64,000 bases of DNA from Collybiopsis luxurians FD-317 M1. Lineage: Eukaryota > Basidiomycota > Agaricomycetes > Agaricales > Omphalotaceae. Below are positions 28,220 to 40,661 of the stretch, piece after piece. The notes beneath the pieces are model-generated. The model did not search any database and was not told the DNA's origin. It saw nothing but the letters and a program-made list of their open reading frames with translations. The DNA lies in the NCBI GenBank assembly GCA_000827265.1, contig KN834754.1, positions 636,831-700,830 on the forward strand, given 5' to 3'. A program made the translations under genes and the position numbers. Positions within the stretch are counted from its first letter, which is position 1. Every line of letters starts with the position of its first letter.

Positions 28220-28594
28220 CAGCCGATAATAGCTCTTGTAGATTATTGAGCATATCAGCGTATAATGAATTTGACTTATAGAAGCCAGAAACTCACAAGT
28301 TGGCGTCATCTTGAAGACGTTACAATAAACCAGTTGCGAAATCACATTCACAGGAAAATCCAAGATTTCATTCGAAAAAAAATTATTATAAGGTCGATTC
28401 GCGGATCGTACACGACGTTAAAATAGTAGAATAGGAGTTCTAGGGGTCGAAATCAAGAACAAATATGATATGCACTTGTGTACTTCGAGTGGAAAGATAA
28501 AATAACCGCGCGTAGGTGTGCACGAACAACTTAGCCAAGATAAACAGTGCTCAAATCTCAATCATCTATGCAAAGGTTTTATGAGTTAAATCTG
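28220..28594. other. Convergent intergenic region, FIT and 4CXXC genes
   Basis: An A/T-rich 3' flanking region between two stop codons. I see no gene or RNA in it. Confidence 0.5.
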
Positions 28595-31500
28595 TCAGTT
28601 CGAAGGGTAACCAAACGCACCATCATCCAGCTCAGTCAATGGACTTCCGAAGTCCATCAGTGATCCCAGAACAGGTGATTCCTGATGGGGGAAACTATTC
28701 GGTACTTCGACAATATGGTCTGCGAAGGCGAAAGGGTCATGTTTCTCTTCAGTTCGTGAGGGTGTATCTAACAATCCACTGGGCGACGACGGTGAAGAAA
28801 TCGGTTGATTCTGCGGGGCGGTAACGGTGCATGCATCATCTGAAACTGTGGCGGAAAACCAATCAGTGATAATCGCATTTTCGAGCGTAGAATCAGGTTC
28901 TGACGCATCGCCAGCCGCGCCAAATTTCGACAAGCTTTTGGGGGAGTCGACAAGTTCGATACAAGAAGGGTCCCCTGACATATCATCCATAATTTCTATC
29001 GGCTCCGGCGCCTGAATTGCTGAAAGCTCACCGGTTGCAGACTCCACGAATGATTCGGCATCTGGAGAGTTTGAGAACATGATAGCCTCGGTTCCAGCCT
29101 GTGGTGCATTCTGAGTCATGTCCTCCATATCATCCGAATCTCTAGACTCCATCTCTCCTTCGTTCATGCTCAGTGCCGACGTTTCTCTGTCAACTTCAAA
29201 GAGTTCGCTGGAGAATGGGCTTTCATAAGCGGGAGCAGATCTGGGACCAATATCCACAGCGGCGTTATCCTTCAGGGTTTGCTCTGGATGTGCTTCTTTG
29301 CCGTCATCGGCGCTAAATTGGGAATGATCGACGAAGACTGACAAAAGCTCGTCTTCGGCAGAATCTGAATCAACGACGTTGAGCGGACCAACTGGGGTCG
29401 CTGAGTGAAGAATGGCAGACATTCGAGGAGGAGGCTTTCCAACATAAGATATCTTTCTCCGAGTAACGTTACGATCAGATGGGTCTGTATCTGGGTCTGG
29501 TGCTGCGCTCCCTTCGTTCTCGGATTTCTTCCCGAGTTCTCCCAAAACTCTGAATCTGACAGTTTCTCCTAGTTGCCATTCAGGCTGGACGTCACCTACG
29601 AAGATCCTCCTTCTGGGTGGGAACGGCCTGGCATAGAAAACATCATCCTTGTCCATCGAAGTCACATATGCCGCCGCAATTGCCTCGCCATTCTCGTTGT
29701 ACACTGCGCCCCAATATATTACGGGTTCCGAGACTTGTGCGTCTATTTTTATCGGCGCGAAAGGTTTGGGAGGCACGGAGCTTTCGTCGCCTTGAGTATC
29801 GCATAGAGTGCAGCGACAGAGGTCTTTGCAGCGGAAACAGACAAAATCTGTTTGAGAGGCATTAAATCCTGTTTCTTCAGAATATCTGTCGCAGATGAAG
29901 CGTCATGAGTATTCAACTATTAAGGGGAAAAGCAATATACGAACTTATTTGTTATGCATCTCACACAATATTTTAGAGAACAGGCAGGCAATGAACACTC
30001 CATATACAACCGGTACGACTTCGTTCTGCATTGATGGCACCACTCTTCCGTCGGTCCGCATGGCCAAACCATCTTACGATTCAAGTTGACATCTCGCTGT
30101 GGCTTGGTGTCCTCTTGTTCATCTATCTCAGTCTCCTCCTCCCTCACCCGTGTCTTTGGCGTACGGACTTTTACCTTCCTGGGGATGCGCATTCTGTCCT
30201 CTTTTTCATCTATCTCGGTCTCCTCCTCCCTCACCCGCGTCTTTGACGTACGGACTTTTACCTTCCTCGGGACGCGCATTCGAGAGACACTTGTTTCCGA
30301 GAGACAATCCGCCGGCGTAACTTTTTTCAGCGATATGTAAGGAACGCCTCGGCGGCGACAGCAATGGTCACAAATGCACCCATCGTTGGTGCACCGAAAG
30401 CACACAAAATCTGTTTTGGATGCATTAAACTCGATGAGATTGGCATATCTAGCCAGCAAACATCAGCTCTGAGTTTAACTGATAAATGAACGCACAAACC
30501 GGAGAGTAACACATCTCACGCAATATGAGAGAGAACAGCGATCTGATGAGCAGACCATGTGCAGTCTGAACGAGGTTCTCCGGCATTGGTGGCAGAAATA
30601 ACTTTTAGGTCCTGTTGGCCATTTCGGCTGGGTTTTGAGGTGGCTCCGCGGATCGAGCGACGTCGGGATCGTCTTTCCAGGGGACCCAAGTCTTGAGCGA
30701 GCAATGTACCGAGCATCGTCGTTTCTCCCTCCTATATCAGCATCCGTTAAAGATTCTCCTGGCGTCTGCATTTGAAGACCCGAATTTGGACTTGATGGGA
30801 GGATCAAATGTGTGGACTTAAAGTCGCTCCTTGCGGGAGATGATCGACGGTAAAGTATGTCTGCGCTTGCGTCATTGCGTCCATTCTCACCCTCATTCCG
30901 ATGAACACCCAAATCTAACTTGACTAATTTCCTCTTTGAGCCCTCGACAAGCTGAGGATGGCATTCCGAGTCACTACCGTCGACCGTTTTCAAGAGATCT
31001 CTTGGGGACGATGGTGAGAAAAGAGATCGAGCTTGATATTCAGGCACGGACTGAGACGCTTTCTGTTCAGAATTGGGACGAGATTTCGAGCGAGGAGGTT
31101 TCTGTGATTTGGGGAGAACTGTGATGATCCTTTGTTGACTGTGGTGCGGAAGAAGTTCACCAGAATAGTAGACTTGTTTGGTTTCTTGCGAGCTGGCCAT
31201 ACCGCCGGTGCCAATCAAGACCGAGGGATTTATGGTATCCGGGGCTGTAGTTGGTACAATGGGTCCAGAGTTTGCGCCAGACTTGAGTTCAGAACAACAA
31301 CGATCAGAATCTGAAGTGGAAACGTCAATGATTCCACTTTCGTCGATTGCAGAGTCTTGTCCTATCATCTCGTTTTGGTGGCGTACATCAAAGTCCAGCT
31401 TTTCTTGCGTTAGATGAGGGACGATCCATTCATCAGCCTGATCCTGGCGAATTGCATTGGTAGTAAGGAGCGGGGGCACGGCAGAAGACTCGATGCGTTC

Positions 31501-34500
31501 CATAGAATCAGTTGTCGACAATAACAGGTAATCATGGTTAGGATCAGTGTTATTCGAAGCTGAAGCGTGAGGCTGCAAAGCAGGACCAGTGTCGGCAGAT
31601 TCGCCAGATCCAATTGCTGAAGAGGACGGAGAAGCAGCTGCGGAAGCTGAAGGCTGGAATGGGATTGAGCTATTGTAGATTAACTATGATGGAATCAAAC
31701 GTCAGCACGTATCCAGCCACCAGGAGGGTGAGGGAAACGGACGAGAAGAGAATGCGAAGATAGATGGGATTTTGGATAGCAAAAGGTAAGTGAGGACTGA
31801 CCTGGCCCAATAATGGTCTATTTGTATCATTTAGCGACTCTTTGCGCGAGAACTGCGTAGCGATGTGGTTAAATTTTTGGATAGAGGGAAGAGGCATTGT
31901 TGTGGGTAAAATTGCTGACATCAGAGAAGTTGATGTAGCTAGGAGAAGAAGAGTAAGTTCACCGCGCGCTTTGATAGCCGAAGGAGACAGACCTTTAAGA
32001 TTTGGAGGCAACGCATACAAAGATGAATGAGTTGAAGAGGAAGAGTACGGGACGTATGTAGACTGCGAAGTGTTTGCTAAAGGCATAGATATGGAAGTGT
32101 CTTCATTTTCTTGGCTATTCCGATGTGAAAAGGAAGAAATAGATTCAGACGCATGATAGACATCCGAGAGAGATATGTCACGGGGGGTCGGAGGAATTCC
32201 AGCTGTTTTATGACTCATAAGCACCACATCACCGCTCGCACCCTCTTCAAAATTTAAACGTCTGTACTTTGGCTTATGAGTCCCTGAAGCTGTGGAAACT
32301 GGCGCTATGTCTCCTCCTCTTCCCTCAGATTCAGGAGGGTCCCGGTTCAGGGATCTGCGTTTACCCAAACTTTTCCCCGAAACAGTAAATGAATCTGTCT
32401 TATTGTGCGAACCATTGTCCGAATTCTTCTGTTTGTTAATTTCAGTCTCTGGGCTTGCCCAGACTTTACCCGTCGGCGATGATGAAGCTGACTCTTCGAA
32501 CAACGAAGCAGCTGGGGCCAGAATTATCGGTAAAGGGTGTATTAAAGATTGAGGTTGCATGGACAGATTTGACTCTGCCGAAGAGGACACGGAATGACCG
32601 GAAGATGTGGTATTCGGGACAGTCAATGGCACTAAGGGAAGGTCATGAGTATGTATAGCAGAGGAAGTTGATCTCGATACGAGATTCGCAAGTGACGAGG
32701 AAGTAGGAAAAGATGGCGACCACATGACGGAAACCGACGCTTGGTGTGCGGATGGTACATGGCCTGAATATGGACCTGAGGTACGACCGGGAGCAGGAGC
32801 AATAGGAATAAGTGCAGAAGGTTTCGTGGTGCCGGCATTGGAAGGCCTAGACTTGGGACGGCTCGAGCCACGATTAATAGCCGGAACAGAGGAAGGATCA
32901 GGAAATCGCGGATGCGGTGGTACGTGAACAGATGACGGCTTTGATGTTGACTGAGAACGGTCTGAATGCAAGGTAGTTGAAGAAGTCGGCGAGGAAGAAG
33001 AGACAGTAGGCACGGCATGAACAGGAACCTCATGGTTTTCGTCGATGTAGTCATCAGCGCTTATTATCCTGTTCAAGGTATTACCCTCATTTGAAAGTCG
33101 ATCTGAGATGTTCGCTGTATTTTCCTCATCTTGATCCTTATCCACGCCAATAATGTCGGCATCCTCCTCTTCCACCTCCTTATCTTCATCGTATTCATCG
33201 TCATCGTCGTCTGAACTTTCACTGACCCAATACTCCACGAACTGCTTTCTAGCTGTTGCGTATGCACCTCCAAGCTCAAGGCGCAGAGCCAAACCATTGG
33301 ATTGTGATGTTGAAGCAAATGCTAAGTTCAGAAAGCTCGGTAGTCCGGGCCTCCTGAGCACTTGACTTTGTGCTGCACGTTTGCAGCCTTCCTTCACGAA
33401 TCGAATGTTGGAAATTCTCGCGAACCTCTTCGGATTTGTGCTGGAGGAACGAGAACGTCCCGGACCCAGATCCTTTCTCCTACCAACATAAAGCCTTACT
33501 CGATCTTCCTTCACGTCGCCCTTTGAGGGAGTGAAGACACTGCCAAGGTTGGGCAAATGAGAGAGTTGGGTACGAGATGGCGATAATGGTTCTTTCTTCG
33601 TCTGTAGCACTTTTGAATTTGGCTTATTGCCCTTCGTCGTGCTGGAGGGAGAAGCGAATGAACCGTTTGCCGGAGGCGGTGCGGACTTCCTAATTTTTTT
33701 TCTCGGGTTTGGTGAATAGTCATTATCTTTGACGCGCTTTCGACCTCGTCCAGACATCTCTGTGAGAATATCGGCGAAAGAGTTGTAATCTTCGGAAGCA
33801 TTGTGCATTGTAGAGGCATTCATCGCATCCTCGATATTCGTATAGCTCATTGTGCCTCGTGAGTGTGAAGTGACGACCTTTGCCTTCTTCAACCTGCTTG
33901 ATGAGCTCAATTTCTGCAGACGTGAGGAGGAAGGCTCTGATGGACCAAAGCGGGATTTGGAAGGTGGAGACGAATCACGAAATAACACTGACGGGTAGGC
34001 GTGCTGCAGCTTCGCCAAATCATTTGGATGAGGTTTAAAATAATGAGCGGGGGTGCTGTCGTCGGGGAACGATGGAACCGAAACATGAGAAAGAAAAGTC
34101 CGTTTAACATTGGGAACAAATTTTCTGGGGTTGAGGGATTTCCACACGTCCTTTTCCATCGACTCGGAGCTATCTTGGGTATTCTCCGCCATGCTGATTT
34201 CCAGGGGCTGTGGCTCCGGTGACGGCTCTGGCGTAAAGAGGAAAGAGCCGTGACGTGAAGAACCGTGAGGTGAAGAACGATCAGGCGAAGGTATTCCTGA
34301 GAGGTCAATGACCTCAGGAGTCCTGCGTGCTTTATTATTAGTCGCGCCATTCGTCACCTAGAGGAGCTCGCGGTCATCACTTTGATACAGATAGAACAAG
34401 ATTCAACCCACCGAACTGATTTCAGATTGAGAGCGAGTGCTGATATGTGCATTTGAATCCTTTTCAATATTGATATAAAGAAAAAGAAATTTCAGTTAGG

Positions 34501-34720
34501 GACTGAAAATCCAATGGAAGATCAAAGACGACACCTCTACACGTTCTTGTCTAGTTTCTGTTTGTCCTTCATCTCCCCACAATCCAATTTCTCCACCGGA
34601 CTGCGAAGGAAACAGTAATTCTGCTTGTGACGAGTAAACTTTTTGGCTTGGACTTCTATCCCGATCGACCCGAGTACTGAGATTAGATGACGAGTGGCTA
34701 GGCGTCCAGGTGTCCGACAT
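28595..34720 (-). CDS. Large nuclear-type protein with two tandem 4CXXC_R1-like zinc domains
   Basis: A predicted nuclear/chromatin-type protein of roughly 1,900 residues. The start is MSDTWTPSHSSS at 34720. Exons join in phase through a small exon ending SEISS (near 34410) to a long disordered exon (34357-31800) with acidic and basic patches (WVSESSDDDDDEYDEDK; SPNPRKKIRKS). A phase-0 junction links it to the next exon (31650). Zinc domain 1 is split by an intron at about 30448-30505: SYFCHQCRRTSFRLHM, CSLSYCVRCVTLR, then DFVCFRCTNDGCICDHC. An 87 bp coding repeat follows. Zinc domain 2 repeats the pattern: EEWCHQCRTKSYRLYM, CSLKYCVRCITNK, DFVCFRCKDLCRCTLC. These cysteine patterns match the zinc-finger domain of monoamine-oxidase A repressor R1 (CDCA7-type). 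A folded segment around YWGAVYNENGEAIAAAYV, possibly tudor-like, precedes an acidic C-terminus. It could be two genes, but phase agrees with one. Confidence 0.72.
30108..30281 (-). repeat. In-frame 87 bp tandem duplication inside the 4CXXC protein
   Basis: Two head-to-tail 87 bp copies begin at about 30108 and 30195. Each encodes 29 residues of the pattern RMRxPRKVKVRTxKTRVREE followed by ETEIDExED. The copies differ at only a few bases (for example Val/Ile and Ser/Pro changes), so the duplication looks recent. It sits between the two zinc domains. Confidence 0.85.
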
Positions 34721-35142
34721 GGCGCAGGAGTTTGAAGCTTCGAAGAGCGACTGAGGTCTAAAGCCAGTTAGACGGATGGGTGCCAAGACAGAGAGTCCTG
34801 AGCTTGTGAATGATGAGAGCGGTCAGAAGAGCAGCTTCGTCACGGTCAGCTCTAGAAAGATCACTCAATTTCCCAGGCAATCTCGCGTCCAGCACTTATA
34901 TCAACCACCAATTATCGCAATAAATGGGACTTAATTGTCATAATTAGAGTTAAGTTTAGGTCTTGAATGCGCCGAGGTTTGACCTTACAAAATGAATCTT
35001 GAGTTCCAAAAAGTATCACACTAAAGTGAGCTGTGCGCGTACCCGGAATTACCTAAGTAAATAGCGGTGGTGTACAGGTAGTTAAACGATGTAGCTTCGA
35101 TAATATCGATGTACTATGTACAGTATGTCTGCCTATCAATAC
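34721..35142. other. Intergenic region upstream of the 4CXXC gene
   Basis: Sequence between the 4CXXC start and the stop of the phosphoesterase gene; both run on the minus strand. An open frame continues upstream of the chosen ATG to 34786 but without a standard start codon. I see no other feature. Confidence 0.45.
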
Positions 35143-37287
35143 TCAGAAAGACCACCACGCCATTGCAATCCATACTGCAACAGAGATCGACATCACACGC
35201 ATAAAGTCTATGATTGTGTTCCACAAGATTCCTCGCTTCAAAAATCTTACATCGTTGCCTCCATCTCCGAGTAACATCACAAGGTTCTTCAAGGAATTCC
35301 GAGTAAAATGGGGAAATCGAAATGTCACACGGCGTCTTCTACCCCCAAGCGCAAAGGTCCAGCTCCAAGACCAAGGGCGTCTCCGAAAGTGACCTGAGCT
35401 GAGGAGAGGTATCACTACTCTCTGTCCTCCCTCTCTGTCAGCCAAATGATCGAGATATTCTGGAGACCAGCTCTCCCCCTCGTGCATAGGTAGTCTGCTA
35501 AAGTCCTGTAGAGGATATAGGGGATCTTCTTCTTCACCTTCGTTTGGAAATGGCTTGGGTGACAGCATTGGGGTTGCTGATTGTCGTGGAGTTCCTGGGC
35601 GTGAGGCTGACCTGAACGTTGGGCCAGATAGCGCGTTTGGGGTCCTGATCGTGCTGGGAAGTGAGCCCCGAGGACTGGTCGGTGAGTTTGGGGCCAAAGA
35701 TGTCCAGGTAGCCGTAACAAGAGAAGGGTGTGAGCTGGGGATCTCAGTTATCAGAAGATTAGACTCCAGGGGTTTCAGGAAAGCCTGAGGAACCGCGTGC
35801 CGTCTTCTGCGTAAGTTGAAGAGACCCAGTGATAGCATTGTGAAGCAAGCAAAGCTAGGATATAATCTCCAGTTGATGAAAATTTGGTCCGGTAAAAGAC
35901 AGAGATCATGCTCAAAGCTCTGATCGTATCCATGAGGGTTTGTGAGGGTTAAAAGTTGTAAACCAGGCCTGCGAATGTGCCTGGACGGACTAAACGACTT
36001 GACCGTGATTTCGGGCACCACAGCGACGTCTTCCAGGACTGGACTGGAAAGGGCCAACTTGTGAAGATGTTCACAATAATCATGATTATCCCCACTGTAC
36101 GTTGAATAGTTAGATTCGAGTAATCTGCATATTGACTCAAATTCACCTAAAGATTATGGATGGATGTAAGTTTTCGACAAGGAATTCCGTTGTATGTTTT
36201 TGTAATGTGTTTTGGTACCCGTTCCCCACACCTTTGTGTATGTTTCCGTACTCTCTACGAGGTCCACAGGGAGCGGTGTCCTTGCGCCAAAGCGGAATAT
36301 GACTAAGAAGGACGACTGGTTTCTCGTCTAAATTTTGGCATCTGAGCATAGATTAGGGGAGAGAACGTATATTTCAAAGCGTACCAGTATGGATCATCTT
36401 TACGAATTCCACGGGTCCATCACGTAGAGGTATCCATTGGTCATAATCGATTCCTCGGGCAGCACGAGTGTAATCTTCATCCACTAGACCTGGAGCGTCT
36501 AGCAGGACGAATGTATGATTATGAATAATGACTTGCTGATTGAATGGTCCAAAAGTATTCAGGTATGTCTGGCGAACATGTCTCGATGAAGGACGTGCTG
36601 TGCCCATTCTTTCGAAACTTGAGAAGAATTCTAAAGGTAGAGAAGAGGATTTACCCACCCAACGTCATCATTTCCAGGGACATAATAAGCCTGTATGTTG
36701 GATTCTAGGGGAAAGGTTTGGTGGAATGTGTCAACATACGCTTTGTACCTAGAGGAATGTTAGCTGGCGACTGATCCACTGTTGTAGCATTTACTCACTC
36801 TTCTGTACTTTTTGTGCTCTTTCCGCCGGCAAGCATGTCACCCAGAAAAATGCTTCTTCAACGTTAATCATTGCACAAGAGTATTCCAGATGGTTTGCTC
36901 ACACAACGTCGGGATTTTTTCGCATGGTGACACGCCAACTTCTTTTGAGATACAGATCGTTGGTTAAATAATAGAGAAGATTTGACCATGTCGCCTGTTT
37001 TCTGTCTACAGACGGACGTTCGAGATGGGTGTCGGAAAGCAGCAGAACATGCGTAGGCTTCTCAGACGACTAGACAGTTTATTCAACCATTGCAGCTTGC
37101 CAAAGATAAGCTCCAGAAAACACACCGAGTTCCCCAGTTTTGGCCATCTACAAAAACATAAGCTCCAGTAAAACGCACCGAATTCTCCAAAGAATAAGAC
37201 TGCGATTGCAAAAAGGACCCATATATTCACTATCAAGGTTCGCGAGAGGTGACTAGCATTGGCATTCCGGCGCGCAGCTAGCCCCAT
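35143..37287 (-). CDS. Cdc1/PGAP5-like metallophosphoesterase, copy 1
   Basis: A membrane-anchored calcineurin-like phosphoesterase of the Cdc1/Ted1/PGAP5 group; known members remodel ethanolamine-phosphate on GPI anchors in the ER/Golgi. It starts MGLAARRNANASHLSRT with a TM segment (IVNIWVLFAIAVLFF). Metal-site blocks are HVLLLSDTHLERPS (DxH, near 37040), FFLGDMLAGGKS, VPGNDDVGW (near 36680), VLLSHIPLWR and SGDNHDYCEH. The usual GNH histidine is Asp here (GNDD). The C-terminal exon (36057-35143) has hydrophobic helices and a long cytosolic Ser/Pro segment, and ends with a TM stretch, VMSISVAVWIAMAWWSF. It resembles the plus-strand gene at 49093-50838 in motif order and C-terminal layout. 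At least six introns occur. Confidence 0.82.
37101..37192 (-). repeat. Diverged short tandem duplication at an exon-intron border
   Basis: Two ~33 bp stretches (about 37101-37137 and 37158-37192) share the pattern GAATTCGGTGCGTTTT, then TGGAGCTTATG, with a few substitutions. Both contain a potential GT donor. They sit just after the first coding exon of the phosphoesterase. Confidence 0.6.
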
Positions 37288-37539
37288 AGCAGGGCAGCGT
37301 TTGAAATGAACGATATAAATGTTACAGTGAGGACCTCGATACGGTTAAGGGACTGGGGGAAACATGCAAAAGCAGTGAAAGTAGCCGCGGGCCGTTCATG
37401 TCCTCTGCGCCTCCGAGGCGTTCGCGTCAATTGCCACGTAATAATATGTACACAGTTATCGACGACAATACGGGAAAATAGTGTACAAGTTATGTATAAT
37501 GGTATTCAAAGTAGGTGCTTTAGATTCAGGCGCACAAAC

Positions 37540-39057
37540 TCATTCCCAGTCGCTATCTGCGTCCGACTCTCCGTCATTCTTTTTCTCATCCTTTCCCTCT
37601 CCACTTGCACTAACATTACCGGATACAACGTCATAACTTTCTTCGCTGCTCTCTCGGGGACTAGTATTCGCAGGAGTATTGGCCTGTGAGGAAGCAGCTG
37701 AAGATTCAATTGCTGCAGAACTTGAGGGACGAGCTTTGGGAGTCGGAGTTTTCTTCGGTATGTTGGAGGTCGAACCGTCGTCGACTTCATCGTCTTCCCA
37801 ACTAAACTCCTCTTCACTCTCTATTGTACCTGGTAATAACCATCAGTTGAAAGTGACGGGCACAATAAATGGGAACAAACTCTGTAACAATGCTTTCCGT
37901 TTCTCCTCTTCTGTCTGAATCTGATGCACTCTGAAAAAGTATCGTTTCCAGAAAATGTCTTTGGACAGAGTTGAAGGTACTACAAAAAAATTCAAGAGGT
38001 TGAATAAAAACTGTGTTCCAAACACATACCGAGTGTATCCATAGTAGCTTGTAATGTTTGTCCGTCATTAGCTTTCAGCCTCTCGTCCATCTTTTCCGTC
38101 CAATAAACGTTGTCTAAGCCATTTTCTCTTGAATCCACTTCCGATGCTAGCCACTGTAGATAAATTTCCTTTGCGCCTCCATCGGCCTCGGGATCGTGCT
38201 TCAAGATCTCTGGATCACTTCTCAACCGTCTGAGCAGTGCTTCAGCGCGTGTAGCAACTGCACTCTGCGAATTCGCCTTGCCTTTGCCCTTGTCATTGGC
38301 TGATAGATCTCCTGAATCTGAAGGCAACATCCACATATCCGACCCATCCCAAATTAAACCGGATGAGCCAGATGGATCCTCGTCTGGAGGTAAGACTTTA
38401 ACGGCATCTCTCAAGACTTCGCCAGCTTCCCTCATAGCATCGCGAAGTAACGCTTCACTTTTGTGCACATACTCCTCGGCCTGAGCGCGTGTTACGCCCT
38501 GCAATCGCTGGAATTCTGAAGTTAAATTTGTCCGCAGCTGAACGAAGTCTGTGGTCTCAGAAATGTGTTTTAAGGATTCGGGAAGGTTGGCTTGAACAGT
38601 TGAGACGACGTTGGGGGGAAGCGAGGTTTGAAGACGTGAAAAAAGATTCTGGAGGGGATTGGTGTTCGTCGAGGTTTGATCATTTTCTGGAGGAACATCC
38701 GGCTTTAGAGTTTCGCTGGAAGCTCTTGGTTGAGATTCCTCGGAGGAGCCAGTGGCAGACGATGCCTGGTGTTCGTTGGCACTGTCACCGGCAAATTTAT
38801 GCAGTTCTCTCTGAGCCTGAGAAACCACGTCAGAAAAGTCTTTGCGTGCCACTTCGATGGCATTCTGGCTCTGAATATTCCAATTGCCCCAGATTTCTGA
38901 CTGCGGATAAGGACTGACGCACCTGCTTCTTGAATCCACCCCAAAATCGACCCAACTGACCGATAACTTGGTTCACTTCTTCGTTCAAACTTTGTTCGGG
39001 CTGAGTAGGTGGCGTACCAGAACCACCAGTAACATCGTAAGGATCAAGAAAGTTCAT
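37540..39057 (-). CDS. BSD-domain protein (Dos2/SYAP1-like)
   Basis: A cytosolic BSD-domain protein; family members include yeast Dos2 and animal SYAP1, whose molecular function is poorly defined. The first exon encodes MNFLDPYDVTGGSGTPP and a short helix, QVIGQLGRFWGGFKKQ. The next exon (from about 38880) gives amphipathic helices with Ala/Glu-rich runs (EEYVHKSEALLRDAMREAGE). The BSD domain shows EIYLQWLASEVDS and, across an intron, the hallmark IFWKRYFFRVHQIQTEEEKR with adjacent aromatic residues. The tail is acidic and Ser-rich, ending SDADSDWE with TGA at 37542-37540. N-terminal GFKKQ-type helices plus a late BSD domain are typical of this family. Confidence 0.82.
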
Positions 39058-39195
39058 CGAGATGTTCGAGGAAGAGACTTAAGCGCTTATTGGAACGGCA
39101 CATGACGTAACAAGTTATTTACAAATGAGAAATACTGTACATACAACTCTCAATCTAGTATATAAAACCAAACGAAAATATTCAAAGGTCATGCA

Positions 39196-40661
39196 TCACG
39201 CCGCCGCAGCGACAGCGAGTTTAGGGGCAGACTCGAAAGTCTTCATCTGAGGGGCACTTTGACCGACCGATACAGCTCCATGTTTGTGCGCCGCACATTC
39301 AGCGAGAAAATCACCGAACATCTGTACCAAACAAACTTAGATCAGCAAAAAAAAATCTTTTGAGCAGACCGACAACAAGCAAACCTCGATTGTATCTAGA
39401 GGACCACCGGCACTCTCGGGATGGAACTGCACTCCCCAAACACTTCTGCCAGAATCGGCGGTGGACTTGATCCCTTCAATTGAAGAGTCATTACAGTTGA
39501 TGAAGAAGGGTTCCCAGCCTTGCGGGAAGGGATCCTGGAGCTTCAGAGCATATTGATGATTTTGACTGCGGGCAAACGTTAAAGACGAGCATATATAGCA
39601 GTTGTAACAACTTACCTGGTGACATAAACTCGGCCAGCCTTGATAGATCCACAAGAGGAAAGAGCAAGTACCGGCTGGTTGTGTCCTCGATTTCCAAATG
39701 TCATCCGGTATGCATCCAAACCAGCAGCCATACCAATTATCTGGTGACCCATACAGATACCAAATACTGGCCTAGTCCATTCTTCCAGAGTGCGACGGAG
39801 GTTGAGAGCAGCTTCCATACAGTGTGTTGGATCACCAGGACCATTGCTGAGGAAGAGACCATCGAATTGATCACGGACTGCATTGAAATCGTAATTCCAT
39901 GGCAGAACCGTAACAGCAGCCCCTCGGCGAACGAGAGAACGCAAAATGTTGGCTTTTGCACCGAAGTCGAGAAGAGCGATCTTGATGGAACCACTTGGGT
40001 TCAACTCGTACGGTTCTTTGGTAGAAACCTGATCAACGAGATTTTCGAGAGCGGGATCCCAAAAGTCATCTGAAGTTGGAGCAGGAAGAGAAGTATCAGG
40101 GCCCACGGCAAGACGTCCGAGTGTAGTTCCCTGATCACGTAATAAACGAGTAATAGCGCGCGTATCGACACCAGTAATACCAGGAATGTCATGGCGTTGA
40201 CACCAAGAAGCCAATGACTCCGCAGCAAGATAATGAGAGAATTTTTCCGCTACGTCACTGACGACGACAGCAGCACATTGGATTTTCTGAGATTCAAGGA
40301 CAACACCAACATCTTTGCCATTGAAAGGCGCACTGTTGTGAGGAACCCCATAGTTCCCGATCAGAGGTGTTGTGAATACCAGTATCTGACCACGATAAGA
40401 AGGATCAGTCATAGACTCGGTATCTACGAGATATGAGCAAAGAAGCATTACAGCGCGACCTAGAAGAATTTACGTACACGAAGTGATTGAGGTAGAGAAA
40501 ACAGTTTCTCCATAGATACTTTTGGGAGCCCCGAATGAACGACCAAGAAACGACTGTCCAGTTTTCAAGTGAAGAGCAGCAGGTGCTAGGACAGAAGTTG
40601 CCGAGGTGACGGTGGCTAACCCTCGAGTTAAACGAGGAATATAGATAAGTTTTCGAAGCAT
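39196..40661 (-). CDS. CPA1: Carbamoyl-phosphate synthase (arginine-specific) small subunit
   Basis: The glutaminase subunit that supplies ammonia for carbamoyl phosphate in arginine synthesis, probably mitochondrial. The N-terminus MLRKLIYIPRLTRGLATVTS looks like a mitochondrial presequence. The CPSase small-chain domain shows YGETVFSTS, DPSYRGQILVFT, IGNYGVP and SWCQRHDIPGITGVDTRA. The class I glutamine amidotransferase domain has LLDFGAKANILRSL, LFLSNGPGDP, the nucleophile cysteine in GICMGHQI (near 39750) and the His/Glu pair in VQFHPESAGGP (near 39420). It ends KLAVAAAA with TGA at 39198-39196. Three or four short introns are visible. An upstream ORF lies in the leader. Confidence 0.94.
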
